Below, in pieces: positions 16,908-24,025 of a DNA stretch of 41,811 nucleotides. The position numbers and the translations under genes were made by a program. The DNA lies in the NCBI GenBank assembly GCA_043806135.1, contig JAZDHG010000044.1:1-41811 (forward strand), given 5' to 3'. The notes under the pieces are model-generated. The model was given only the letters and a program-made list of their open reading frames with translations, was not told the DNA's origin and did not search any database. Within the stretch, counting starts at the first letter, position 1. Each line of letters starts with the position of its first letter. The DNA comes from JAGLQQ01 sp043806135 (GTDB taxonomy: Bacteria > Omnitrophota > Gorgyraeia > B26-G9).

Positions 16908-17573
16908 TTAAGATAATTTTGCTTCAACATATCTAATTATCCTATTAAGGTCAATCTCAGAGAGTTTTTCAAAGCGTACTCCCAAAACATTATTTGCCCC
17001 TTTTCTGACCCAAACTACCTTCCCCTTCAGTTTAAAAAACTGCAGATTATCATCAGGCAAGTTAAAAGTCAACATGAGCTCTCTTCCTACATCAATCATA
17101 TCCTCCACAAGCAGTTTCATTCCCTTCACACCAATATCGGTGCTTAAACAAGTACCTTTGATGTCCTTATCATTAAAATCAAAGAAATTCACCTCTGTTA
17201 TTAATGAACAACGCACATATTCTCTGCTGATAACAGATGAAGCAGCATATTCATAGATATATTTAACCAGCCTTTTAGAGTTTCCCTCATTAATCTTAAT
17301 GAATTTAGCACTGGTATCAAGAAGAAACCGGGAAGAAAGTTTTCTTTGCCAGAGCACCTGCGCAACAGCTTGTATAGGCTCAGATATACTGGTTATTTTA
17401 ATGGTAAGCTCTATAAGAGTTTCCGGGTTAATAATATTAGACGTAATGAATTTCAGCCCGCTTTTACTAATTTCACTGACAATAACATCAACAGGTGGAA
17501 AAGCAGAGCCGCTTATTTTATAAGTCGCCTCTCCTGATACAGATAAACCTATCCGAGACCGTCTTTCTTTCAT
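16908..17573 (-). CDS. Tandem PilZ protein, degenerate first domain
   Basis: A 221-residue protein with two PilZ domains, paralogous to the genes at 17708 and 4985. In domain 1 the RxxxR motif is lost (R4-R5-S-R7 without an Arg at +4) and the DxSxxG motif is ExSxxG (SEISKSGLKF). Domain 2 keeps RxxxR (REYVR) but has DxGxxG (TDIGVKGMKL), the Ser replaced by Gly. Binding of c-di-GMP by domain 1 is therefore unlikely and by domain 2 uncertain. The conserved VLWQRK and GKVVWVRK strands show the fold is intact. It lies 134 nt downstream of its paralogue. Confidence 0.85.
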   Translation of the reverse strand: MKERRSRIGLSVSGEATYKISGSAFPPVDVIVSEISKSGLKFITSNIINPETLIELTIKITSISEPIQAVAQVLWQRKLSSRFLLDTSAKFIKINEGNSKRLVKYIYEYAASSVISREYVRCSLITEVNFFDFNDKDIKGTCLSTDIGVKGMKLLVEDMIDVGRELMLTFNLPDDNLQFFKLKGKVVWVRKGANNVLGVRFEKLSEIDLNRIIRYVEAKLS

Positions 17574-17707
17574 AACATTAATAAATCCTGCACTTCTTCA
17601 GCATTAAATATCGTTTTACGATTAGCTTTGGATATTCTTAGATTACTTCAAGGCAGACGGTTTATTTAAATATCCTCAGGAAAAGACCCGTTTAAAATCG
17701 ACTTGTT

Positions 17708-18382
17708 TTAAGGGGAGTACTGAGACAAAGTATAATCGATATAATGAAGTATCCTCTTTTTAGCCTGATTTTGGATATCAATAAATTTAACACCTATCGG
17801 GGTAATACCATCCATCTGCTTACCCTTCCAGGCAACTGTTGCACTGACGGTAACTATACCCCACCCTCGAGGCAGATCAAAGCTTATTTTCATATCACTT
17901 CCTACTTCCACATTCTCTTCAAGCAATAGCTTCATGCCTTCTATCCCGACATCTCCGCTCTCGCATTTTTTTTTAACATCAGGAGCAACAAACATGCTAT
18001 AGATAGTTTCTACAGTCATCGGACATCGTACATTTAATCTGCTGACTTTAATGTTCTTTATAGAGTTGTTAATAAAATTGGCTATTCTGCTCTCGTCATT
18101 TGCATCAATATGCGTAAATTCTATATCCGTATCAAGTAAAAATTTAGAAGAGCCATGTCCTTGCCAGATAACCTTACCTTTTGCCGGAATTGGGTCTGAT
18201 CCGTTAGAAACCTTTATCATCAGCTCAAGGGCAAGGTTATTCTGCAATTTCTCTGTCGTGACGAATCTAATACCTTTAACTCCGACTTCATGCAACATCA
18301 CAGAAACCGGCGGGGAAATACTACCCTCAACCTTATAAGTTGTTTCACCCGAAACCTTAAGACTTTTTCTTTCTTCGCTCAC
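17708..18382 (-). CDS. Tandem PilZ protein, degenerate first domain
   Basis: A 224-residue paralogue of the neighbouring PilZ gene. The GTG start at 18382 has GGAG eight bases upstream. In domain 1 the motifs are R5xxxK9 and EVGVKG, so neither canonical c-di-GMP motif survives. Domain 2 has RLNVR (intact RxxxR) and DVGIEG (Ser to Gly). Strands such as GKVIWQGHGSSKFLLDTDIEF align with the neighbour, showing a local duplication. It has its own near-consensus promoter but also lies downstream of the riboswitch-controlled mini-ORFs, so read-through could place it under c-di-GMP control. Confidence 0.85.
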   Translation of the reverse strand: MSEERKSLKVSGETTYKVEGSISPPVSVMLHEVGVKGIRFVTTEKLQNNLALELMIKVSNGSDPIPAKGKVIWQGHGSSKFLLDTDIEFTHIDANDESRIANFINNSIKNIKVSRLNVRCPMTVETIYSMFVAPDVKKKCESGDVGIEGMKLLLEENVEVGSDMKISFDLPRGWGIVTVSATVAWKGKQMDGITPIGVKFIDIQNQAKKRILHYIDYTLSQYSP

Positions 18383-18422
18383 TTATGTCACTCCATCTTT
18401 AAGCCGATTTTTTTCCATATAT

Positions 18423-18451
18423 ATTTTACATCCTAACACATCGTAGGTCAA
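18423..18451 (-). promoter_or_regulatory. Sigma-70 promoter of the PilZ gene at 17708
   Basis: Minus strand: TTGACC, 17-bp spacer, TAAAAT, leader about 35 nt. Confidence 0.65.
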
Positions 18452-18526
18452 GAGATTACATCAAAGAACAGCTATAAAGAAATATATTATTCGATCATGA
18501 TAATCCTTTTAAAATCCCCTCCTCAA

Positions 18527-18691
18527 TTAAGTTTGTCTCAGCATTATATCCCAAAGGGATTCCTCGAGAATATTGTTCTGTGCATTTATCAGTTCAGGCA
18601 GTTGCTGTGCAAAGACATTCTCTGTACCGGAAACAACTGGAAGAAAAACTAAAAGTACGACTAATTCAATTAATTTAAGTCCCTTTTCCAG
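18527..18691 (-). CDS. Mini-ORF 2: signal-peptide-like secreted peptide
   Basis: An open frame of 54 codons beginning at CTG 18691. It overlaps the end of mini-ORF 1 by 22 nt in the -1 frame. The sequence reads like a classic exported peptide. It has a short basic start (LEKGLK), a hydrophobic core (LIELVVLLVFLPVVSG) and a signal-peptidase-like site after ENVFA, followed by a 29-residue mature part, QQLPELINAQ... There is no ATG, GTG or TTG in frame. AAGGAG lies six bases before the CTG. Alternatively it is reached by -1 frameshifting from mini-ORF 1 at GGAAAAGG. It could also be a decayed remnant. Confidence 0.5.
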   Translation of the reverse strand: MEKGLKLIELVVLLVFLPVVSGTENVFAQQLPELINAQNNILEESLWDIMLRQT

Positions 18692-18810
18692 TCCTTGCTC
18701 CTTTGGTTTTTAATTACATATCTTAGATGAAACAGAATATGCAGAAAAATTACGACTATGGAACTGCACAATGATAATATTATAATTTCTATTATAATTT
18801 TGCTAAACAT
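18670..18810 (-). CDS. Mini-ORF 1: small single-TM hydrophobic protein
   Basis: A 46-residue protein: a hydrophobic helix from about residue 4 to 28 (KIIIEIIILSLCSSIVVIFL), then a His/Arg/Lys-rich tail ending RSKDWKRDLN. The ATG at 18810 is preceded by AAGGTGATC with normal spacing; a longer frame upstream (to 18858) has no ribosome-binding site. It is the first gene downstream of the c-di-GMP riboswitch and its terminator. The size, one helix and a basic tail resemble type I toxin or other small regulatory membrane peptides; no family is recognised and the function is open. Confidence 0.6.
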   Translation of the reverse strand: MFSKIIIEIIILSLCSSIVVIFLHILFHLRYVIKNQRSKDWKRDLN

Positions 18811-18900
18811 TATGATCACCTTCTTTATGATATTATTAAGAATACATTTTGTTAACAAACTAATTTGAATAGTTTTATATTTCCCTTGTCCTCCTTTCTA

Positions 18901-18944
18901 CAAAAAATAAAAGCCGGGCTGCTCATACTCCTCAGCAGCTCGGC
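18901..18944 (-). terminator. Riboswitch expression-platform terminator
   Basis: On the minus strand the stem GCCGAGCTGCT / AGCAGCCCGGC (one G-U pair, 10-nt loop) is followed by TTTTATTTTTT. It sits between the GEMM aptamer and mini-ORF 1, as expected of a transcription-terminating riboswitch. A repeat of aptamer sequence (TATATGCAAAGAT, two copies at 18945-18958 and about 18989-19001) lies just 5' of the stem. Confidence 0.85.
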
Positions 18945-18970
18945 AATCTTTGCATATAGACATCAAGTCG

Positions 18971-19124
18971 TTATCGGTTCGCCAGGCGATCTTTGCATAT
19001 ACTTTAGACCCGTAGCTTTGCCATGCACCAGAGCTAAGCTCGGTGCACGGCAACCCTGAACCGAACTTGTTCTGGTTCGGGGTTGCGTCCCCGTCTTTCA
19101 ACGGGTTTGCCTTTTCGGATATTA
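18971..19124 (-). ncRNA. c-di-GMP-I (GEMM) riboswitch, interrupted
   Basis: Read on the minus strand, the conserved GEMM-I blocks are AAGGCAAACC, a CCCGT-TGAAAG-ACGGG hairpin, GGACGCAA, then after an insertion AGCTACGGGTCTAA and GATCGCC. UATC / GATA ends could close P1. Removing 19018-19082 restores the canonical GGACGCAAAGC junction exactly. The class senses cyclic di-GMP and here precedes an intrinsic terminator and two mini-ORFs. The insertion lies in the core junction that contacts the ligand in known structures, so function is uncertain. A consensus promoter (TTGACA-17-TATAAT) is 240 nt upstream. Confidence 0.8.
19018..19082. repeat. 65-bp hairpin repeat inserted in the riboswitch
   Basis: Two stable stem-loops side by side: GCAACCC..GAACC / GGTTC..GGGTTGC and GTGCACC / GGTGCAT with inner GAGC/GCTC. 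The insert is flanked by a 4-bp direct repeat (TTGC), as if by target duplication. The core AACCCTGAACCG matches 12 of 12 bases in the dispersed repeat at 24026-24141. Confidence 0.7.
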
Positions 19125-19463
19125 ATCTATAAAACCCTTTTTCCAGGGTTTACATTGGTTTTTTACTAAAATTAAATCAAATTATAAAATACAGTGATAG
19201 TTCCATAATACAATATTGAGTATCCGGAAGGATGAAAAGGAGGGTTTTTATAGATAAAAAATAGCTTTACTTGAAAATAATTATAAATATTAGATATTTT
19301 TCCTTTTCCCTTATCCTGTCTCAATACATATTTATGTCTTTTATAAAGATTTTATCTCTAATAAATTATAGCATAAAAATAGATTCATGTCAAACTTAAG
19401 CAAGGCCGTTTTAAAAAGCGGTCTTTAACCGGTTAATTATATCTTTATATCCTGCTAGAAACT
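19125..19463. other. Riboswitch leader and promoter region
   Basis: No gene found. On the minus strand it holds the consensus promoter at 19365-19393 and then a long AT-rich leader of about 230 nt. A short hairpin (AAACCCT / AGGGTTT, 19132-19151) lies immediately 5' of the riboswitch. No ORF with a ribosome-binding site is present in the leader. Confidence 0.5.
19365..19393 (-). promoter_or_regulatory. Perfect-consensus sigma-70 promoter of the riboswitch transcript
   Basis: Minus strand: TTGACA, 17-bp spacer, TATAAT, matching consensus at all twelve positions. It is the strongest promoter in the window, fitting a gene regulated mainly at the downstream terminator. Confidence 0.8.
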
Positions 19464-21584
19464 TTAGATACTCTGTTCAAAAGCACGTGTATGAATTAAA
19501 AATTCATTAAAATCCTTAACCTTCATGCCTAGTCCTCCAGCAATTTTTTGTGCTGTCAACGTTTTCATTGATTCATTTTTTCCATCTAATATGTTACTTA
19601 GTCCCACATCGCTCAGGCCGTTTTTTCGCGCCCACTCAGCTAAACTAAGACCTTGTTTTTCATAAGATTTTTTGACCATATCAATCAATGCTTTAGAATT
19701 AGGAATAACCTTGTTTTCATTGCGTTTTTTAGGATTTTTATTCTCTCGAATTTTAAATCCAAACTTCTCTTCATTAATCTCTAGTTCGTCGTTATCTCCA
19801 TCACCAAACCAATCCATCATATTTTCTCCACGTTCTTCCGGATAACTTTTTTGCGCTGTCTGTCTTATATCAGAATAATCCTGGCGGAAGCGGGAAAATA
19901 GAACAGCTAGAATCTCAAGCTCCGTATAAGCATCAGCAGATATAGCACCTTCAAAGTTCTCTAATTGGCATTTTATATGCAAACTCCTTAAAAGCCCGGA
20001 AAACCGCATTAATGTAATCTCTGAACCTTGCTGCTTTAGTAACTGAAACACCTTTTCAAGAGTATATTCATTGTTTTTCTTTGCTACTTTAAGAATCAAT
20101 ATCTCTTCTGTTGAGAGAGTCAAAAAATCAGGCATTACCCATGTCAAGAAACAGCCTGTATTAAAGGCTTCAATAAAAAATGTACTTGCATTCCGGAGAT
20201 TTTTTGGTTTTAAATAATCGAATTTTTTTGAAAATATAAAGGAAGTAATATCGGAATCCTTTAATTTCCCGTCCTCAACATATCTTTTAATACACGCAAT
20301 AGGATCATCTGATCGCATCGCTTCAAGTAGAAAAAATTGGGCAGTTAATCTCATAATATTTTCAACTTGAACATTTAAAACCTTACCTCTCTTTACAAAA
20401 AGACTCATTTTCTTGCCGTTTTGCAGGTAAATTTTATCTGCTCTATTAAGGACATATCCCAGTGTATCCACTCTAATCGTGGCTAAAACAGCTTTACCTC
20501 CTTTATCCGTTTTTATGAATACTTCGATATCCCCGCCTTTCATATCCCTGCTCATAAAAACTTCTTGAGTATTAAGATAATAGTACAATGGGCTTTTTGG
20601 CTTCAGACTAAAACGCCATCTAATTTTACCAGCATCCAGATAGAATATCCCACCTTTATTGTGGACGAGTTTGTTAGAAAATATATTTTTAATACGGAAC
20701 AGTTCAGGGATGAATTCACCTATTTCTACATAATACTTATCATCAGGATAAATCATGCCATTACGATAGATCATCTTGCCCTCAGGAAAATGGATAGTAC
20801 CTATAAGTTCCAGGCGCTGTTCACTGGCATATCGCAATATATCGATTTTATGGAAATAACCGCGTATTAGTATTTTGCCTTCATTTAAATCCTGGTAATA
20901 ATACCCGTCTTTACCCGGATAAAAACTGAATCTGCGGCCTAAAAAATTGAATACGAATTTTGCTGTTTGTTTATCTCTAACTTTATTTACTTTTGCACTT
21001 ATCCGTTTTTCAAATATAGGCTCTTTTTTGTGCTGCTCTTCTATATATCTAATTCTTTTATTCATGTGAGACTGCGCCAGCGCAGGGTTTCTGTTGATCC
21101 AGTTCAACAGGCCCTTGCTGTTCTTTTTTCGCACAAATGAAGTGAAAGCACGCAAAGCTCGGTATTCTTTATGAACAATATATGGATCTGTTAAATGCGC
21201 TCCTCTGGCAACAAAAATTGACATATTTTTAAAATCAATATACGCCTTTTTGTCCTTTAATAAATACTTTTGATTTTTATCTCCGACAAGAAATATCTTT
21301 GTTTTGTTGAAGGTCGCCAGATGAGTTACCTGACTGTTGCCAATTACCTCATATATTTTTAAATCAAAATTACCCGAATTACCTTCAAGAATACGATATT
21401 CACTTAAATTAGCTACAAGCTCATAGGCATGCAGATACGGCTTAAAAGCCAGAGTGCTTAACTCAATAGAAGGGCTTAAAAAAGAATCAGCATTAATGGA
21501 CAAAGCAGCCGCCGAGTCTATTTTGAACATTAAGATTATCTGCACAAACAGTAAAAGTATAATATTCCCTAAAATTTTTTTCAT
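19464..21584 (-). CDS. Exported protein with C-terminal XRE-type helix-turn-helix
   Basis: A 706-residue protein. The N-terminus has a signal peptide (KK, then ILGNIILLLFVQIILMF). The long middle (about 40-560) is of no family I recognise; it contains repeated Y/D-rich beta segments such as GKDGYYYQDLNEGKILIRG and KMIYRNGMIYPDDKYY. After an acidic linker and a KNPKKRNENK basic patch, the last 70 residues form a Cro/C1-type helix-turn-helix, including LSLAEWARKNGLSDVGLSNI and LTAQKIAGGLGM. An ATG at 21647 lies upstream of the predicted transcription start, so I use 21584 (AGGA seven bases upstream). A secreted protein with a DNA-binding domain is unusual. Confidence 0.75.
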   Translation of the reverse strand: MKKILGNIILLLFVQIILMFKIDSAAALSINADSFLSPSIELSTLAFKPYLHAYELVANLSEYRILEGNSGNFDLKIYEVIGNSQVTHLATFNKTKIFLVGDKNQKYLLKDKKAYIDFKNMSIFVARGAHLTDPYIVHKEYRALRAFTSFVRKKNSKGLLNWINRNPALAQSHMNKRIRYIEEQHKKEPIFEKRISAKVNKVRDKQTAKFVFNFLGRRFSFYPGKDGYYYQDLNEGKILIRGYFHKIDILRYASEQRLELIGTIHFPEGKMIYRNGMIYPDDKYYVEIGEFIPELFRIKNIFSNKLVHNKGGIFYLDAGKIRWRFSLKPKSPLYYYLNTQEVFMSRDMKGGDIEVFIKTDKGGKAVLATIRVDTLGYVLNRADKIYLQNGKKMSLFVKRGKVLNVQVENIMRLTAQFFLLEAMRSDDPIACIKRYVEDGKLKDSDITSFIFSKKFDYLKPKNLRNASTFFIEAFNTGCFLTWVMPDFLTLSTEEILILKVAKKNNEYTLEKVFQLLKQQGSEITLMRFSGLLRSLHIKCQLENFEGAISADAYTELEILAVLFSRFRQDYSDIRQTAQKSYPEERGENMMDWFGDGDNDELEINEEKFGFKIRENKNPKKRNENKVIPNSKALIDMVKKSYEKQGLSLAEWARKNGLSDVGLSNILDGKNESMKTLTAQKIAGGLGMKVKDFNEFLIHTRAFEQSI

Positions 21585-21637
21585 TGAGAATCCTGTCTTT
21601 ATTTTGATTGTAAATCTCAGGATATAAAAAACATTAA

Positions 21638-21666
21638 AGTATACCACCAGTTCTCAACCTTTACAA
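21638..21666 (-). promoter_or_regulatory. Sigma-70 promoter of the XRE-tail protein
   Basis: Minus strand: TTGTAA, 17-bp spacer, TATACT preceded by TGG. It places the transcription start near 21631 and thereby fixes the start codon of the gene at 21584. Confidence 0.65.
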
Positions 21667-21715
21667 ATAACAGAAAAGAAAACTAATTTTTTACCAAATC
21701 CCCTTTATTCAAGAA

Positions 21716-21800
21716 TAAAAGGCCGCCATTTTCATAGTAACCTTTGTTTTTTTGGTCGGAGCGAAAGAAATTTCACATCGCTTAAGCATTGCGCTGCACA
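21716..21800 (-). repeat. tRNA-3'-end-like terminator element, copy a
   Basis: In transcript order (minus strand): a block GCGCAATGCTTAAGCGATG, then a tRNA-tail-like TCGCTCCGACCA. A seven-A run and CAAAGG follow, then the hairpin GGTTACTAT-GAAA-ATGGCGGCC and TTTTATT. It ends the 3' UTR of the PilM-like gene. Copy c at 28899 is very similar. Upstream, 21829-21853 and 21865-21906 contain two further inverted repeats. Confidence 0.65.
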
Positions 21801-21934
21801 ATCAAGCATATTTATGCAAACAATCAGGGTTGAAAAACACTAATGGTTTCAACTATAAAATAAAAGTGCTAACTGTGAGTATTAAAGCACAAACACACTT
21901 AGCACTGAAAAGTCCTATAAAAACATTGATTTAT

Positions 21935-23299
21935 TTATTTTTTAAAAAAGCTATTAACGACCCTCTCATTCTTAAACTGTATCACCAGAACTAAGGCACT
22001 GTTCTTCCGGGCATAAAAAATCCATTCCTCATCAAAAACATCATCAGAATAATTATAATCCTTTAAAACTGGGTCGCCTAATTCACTCCTGACTTCAGCC
22101 TTATTCTTACCTATAAAACTATTTGGAATAATCTTCTGGGTATACATCATACTATTAATAGCAAAAAATCCTATTGCAAAAATTGCCGCAAATCCCAAAA
22201 TTAAACCGGCAACAATCTTAAAAATATTTTTCTTGTTTTTCGGAAGTGATGCCTCTTTCTTCTTTTTGGTTTTAAGGCGAAGATTTAGAGAGCAGAAACG
22301 ATGACTGGCAAGACCGATTGGTATTGTCAACGCCATGGAAGATTTTCTAAAAAGCATGGCATTTTTCTGTTTTTTAGAGCTGGATACTTTATTCGCCGGG
22401 TCCCATTTTAAAACTTTAATGCCTAATCTATGCCTAAAATAATGTTCAAAGTTTTTATATGCGGCAATTTCTCCACAGACGTAAACTTCCTGAACCCATC
22501 CAGATTGTTCATATTCATAGAGTTTAAAAGACATCAGTAGCTTATCTATAAGTTTATTTTTATTGTCGCCCCATATCTTATACACTTCTTTATCATCTTC
22601 AGACAAGTCCACTTCTATTTGATCGCAATTAGCCTCAAAATTAAAAATTTCCGGGAGCTTGCCAAATAAATTTCTCCATTGTAACGAAAAAGTCTTGGTG
22701 TAATAAAGCACTTTATTTTTCACAATGTTAACCGTGGTTTTCTCCGCGCCAACATTTACCAGGGCAATAGATTTAGTTGAGTCAACCACCGGACCGCTTG
22801 CCAGAAACCCGTTTAATAAGCTGAACGGCTCTACATCTATATTACCACAGGTAAATCCTGCTGATTCTATCATGTTCTTCTGTTTATCAAGCAACGAGCG
22901 ATTGGCTTCAACCCTTATCATTGCAGATCTTTTCCTGAACAATCTATTTGTGGGGATACTGTATTCATCCTGAATGATCTCATCTTCTCCATCCTGATAG
23001 TTACCTGATCCTAATTTGGTTCCGAGCTCCACATCTCGCAATGTCGGCCTGTTGATCCATTGCATATCAACATCATTTGTATCGATTGATACGTTCACCT
23101 TGGAATTAGGCTTAACTTTCATGTTGGATAGAACAGTGCGTACTGCCTCAACAACCCCTTTATCTCCTTTAGTAAAATCAATCTTGGCAATAGCAAAATT
23201 CACCATACGGTTTTTTCTGCGAGAAGGAACCATCTCTACCGCTTGAACCTGTTGGGCAGAAACTTCCAGGCCGATTTTAGTCCTTTTTAGATTAAACAT
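21935..23299 (-). CDS. PilM-like ATPase-fold protein with TM and BamE-like tail
   Basis: A 454-residue protein. Residues 1-310 resemble PilM/FtsA-fold proteins of type IV pilus and type II secretion systems. They show IGLEVSAQQVQAVEM at the start, a VNVSIDTNDVDMQWINRP strand, AFTC-like GFTCGNIDVEPFSLLNGF and ALVNVGAEKTTVNIVKN. A basic segment and one transmembrane helix (about 365-385) follow. A short C-terminal domain with FIGKNKAEVRSELGDPVLK resembles the SmpA/OmlA (BamE) fold. PilM is normally cytosolic and separate from PilN; this combination is unusual. GAGGTGA fits the second ATG (23299). No other pilus genes are adjacent. Confidence 0.75.
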   Translation of the reverse strand: MFNLKRTKIGLEVSAQQVQAVEMVPSRRKNRMVNFAIAKIDFTKGDKGVVEAVRTVLSNMKVKPNSKVNVSIDTNDVDMQWINRPTLRDVELGTKLGSGNYQDGEDEIIQDEYSIPTNRLFRKRSAMIRVEANRSLLDKQKNMIESAGFTCGNIDVEPFSLLNGFLASGPVVDSTKSIALVNVGAEKTTVNIVKNKVLYYTKTFSLQWRNLFGKLPEIFNFEANCDQIEVDLSEDDKEVYKIWGDNKNKLIDKLLMSFKLYEYEQSGWVQEVYVCGEIAAYKNFEHYFRHRLGIKVLKWDPANKVSSSKKQKNAMLFRKSSMALTIPIGLASHRFCSLNLRLKTKKKKEASLPKNKKNIFKIVAGLILGFAAIFAIGFFAINSMMYTQKIIPNSFIGKNKAEVRSELGDPVLKDYNYSDDVFDEEWIFYARKNSALVLVIQFKNERVVNSFFKK

Positions 23300-23323
23300 C
23301 ATTCACCTCATAGTTTATTTAAC

Positions 23324-23355
23324 AAAAAAATAGGGCACAAATACAATTTGCACCC
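23324..23355 (-). terminator. Terminator hairpin in the leader of the PilM-like gene
   Basis: Minus-strand RNA GGGTGCAAAT-TGT-ATTTGTGCCC is fully paired when G-U is allowed, and is followed by TATTTTTTTG. The pairing is complete only in the minus-strand RNA, supporting function there. It lies about 35 nt from the gene start, downstream of a candidate promoter, so it is either an attenuator or the terminator of the upstream pilZ gene. Confidence 0.65.
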
Positions 23356-23393
23356 CCCCGACTTACTATTTTTATTAAATTTATGTTATGTTA

Positions 23394-23422
23394 AGTTTAA
23401 CTAATATAACAAATAATTGCAA
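23394..23422 (-). promoter_or_regulatory. Candidate promoter of the PilM-like gene
   Basis: Minus strand: TTGCAA, 17-bp spacer, TAAACT. Confidence 0.4.
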
Positions 23423-23482
23423 GCATTTTATTTAAAATCTAAATATCAGTAAAACCCGATCCTTCACTCAAGTCAATGCAAG

Positions 23483-23869
23483 TTAGAAGTTATTGATATA
23501 GCTTTCCAGTGCCTCTTTTTGACTATCCTGCATCTGCGTAAAATAAGCCGCGATAATATATACCGGAATAGGGGGTTTAGTGATCGCCACCATGGGGTTT
23601 ACCGGCCGCTTCTCGTCTATGCGGCAGACCTCTCCGGCACAGCAAATACCATCCTTTACAAAAGGCAGCGATATATTCAGTTCCAATGCCGTTTTTGCAG
23701 GGATTTTACTGGTATAATTGAACGATATACCTGATGCACTCAGATCCTTCATAGTGACAATATCCCATTTTACTGCCTTTTCTTTTGCATCTTCATTCTG
23801 CAGCGTTTTTATCCGGGCTGTAAATGAACGTTTTATTCTCTTACTTTGTCTCTTTTCTGAAAAATCCAC
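23483..23869 (-). CDS. Single-domain PilZ protein
   Basis: A 128-residue PilZ protein with both c-di-GMP-binding motifs: RQSKR (R7-R11) with a further Arg, and DLSASGISF. The following strands (ALELNISLPF, ICCAGEVCRI) fit the fold, and a C-terminal helix, KEALESYINNF, closes it. It is a canonical small receptor, clearly distinct from the tandem type. It has its own promoter and is upstream of the PilM-like gene on the same strand; PilZ proteins are known to control type IV pilus assembly ATPases, so partnership with the PilM-like protein is plausible but inferred. Confidence 0.88.
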   Translation of the reverse strand: MDFSEKRQSKRIKRSFTARIKTLQNEDAKEKAVKWDIVTMKDLSASGISFNYTSKIPAKTALELNISLPFVKDGICCAGEVCRIDEKRPVNPMVAITKPPIPVYIIAAYFTQMQDSQKEALESYINNF

Positions 23870-23933
23870 AAACTCCTCTATTCTTTGTCAGAACGTATAT
23901 TTTAGATATATACGAGTATTTTATATCCGAAGA

Positions 23934-23962
23934 ATTGTACCATCAATATATAGTTTTGTCAA
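23934..23962 (-). promoter_or_regulatory. Sigma-70 promoter of the single-domain pilZ gene
   Basis: Minus strand: TTGACA, 17-bp spacer, TACAAT preceded by TGG. Confidence 0.65.
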
Positions 23963-23979
23963 TGTCAGCAGGAATTAAT

Positions 23980-24025
23980 AAAAACCACCATTTTTATAGT
24001 TACCTTTGTTTTTTGGTCGAGGCGC
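23980..24025 (-). repeat. tRNA-3'-end-like terminator element, copy b
   Basis: In transcript order: CGCCTCGACCA (tRNA tail-like), AAAAA, CAAAGG, then the weak hairpin GGTAACTAT / ATGGTGGTT, then TTTTTATT. Several pairs are G-U, one is mismatched. It is fused to the dispersed repeat at 24026-24141; together they form the 3' UTR of the giant gene at 24228. Confidence 0.6.
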
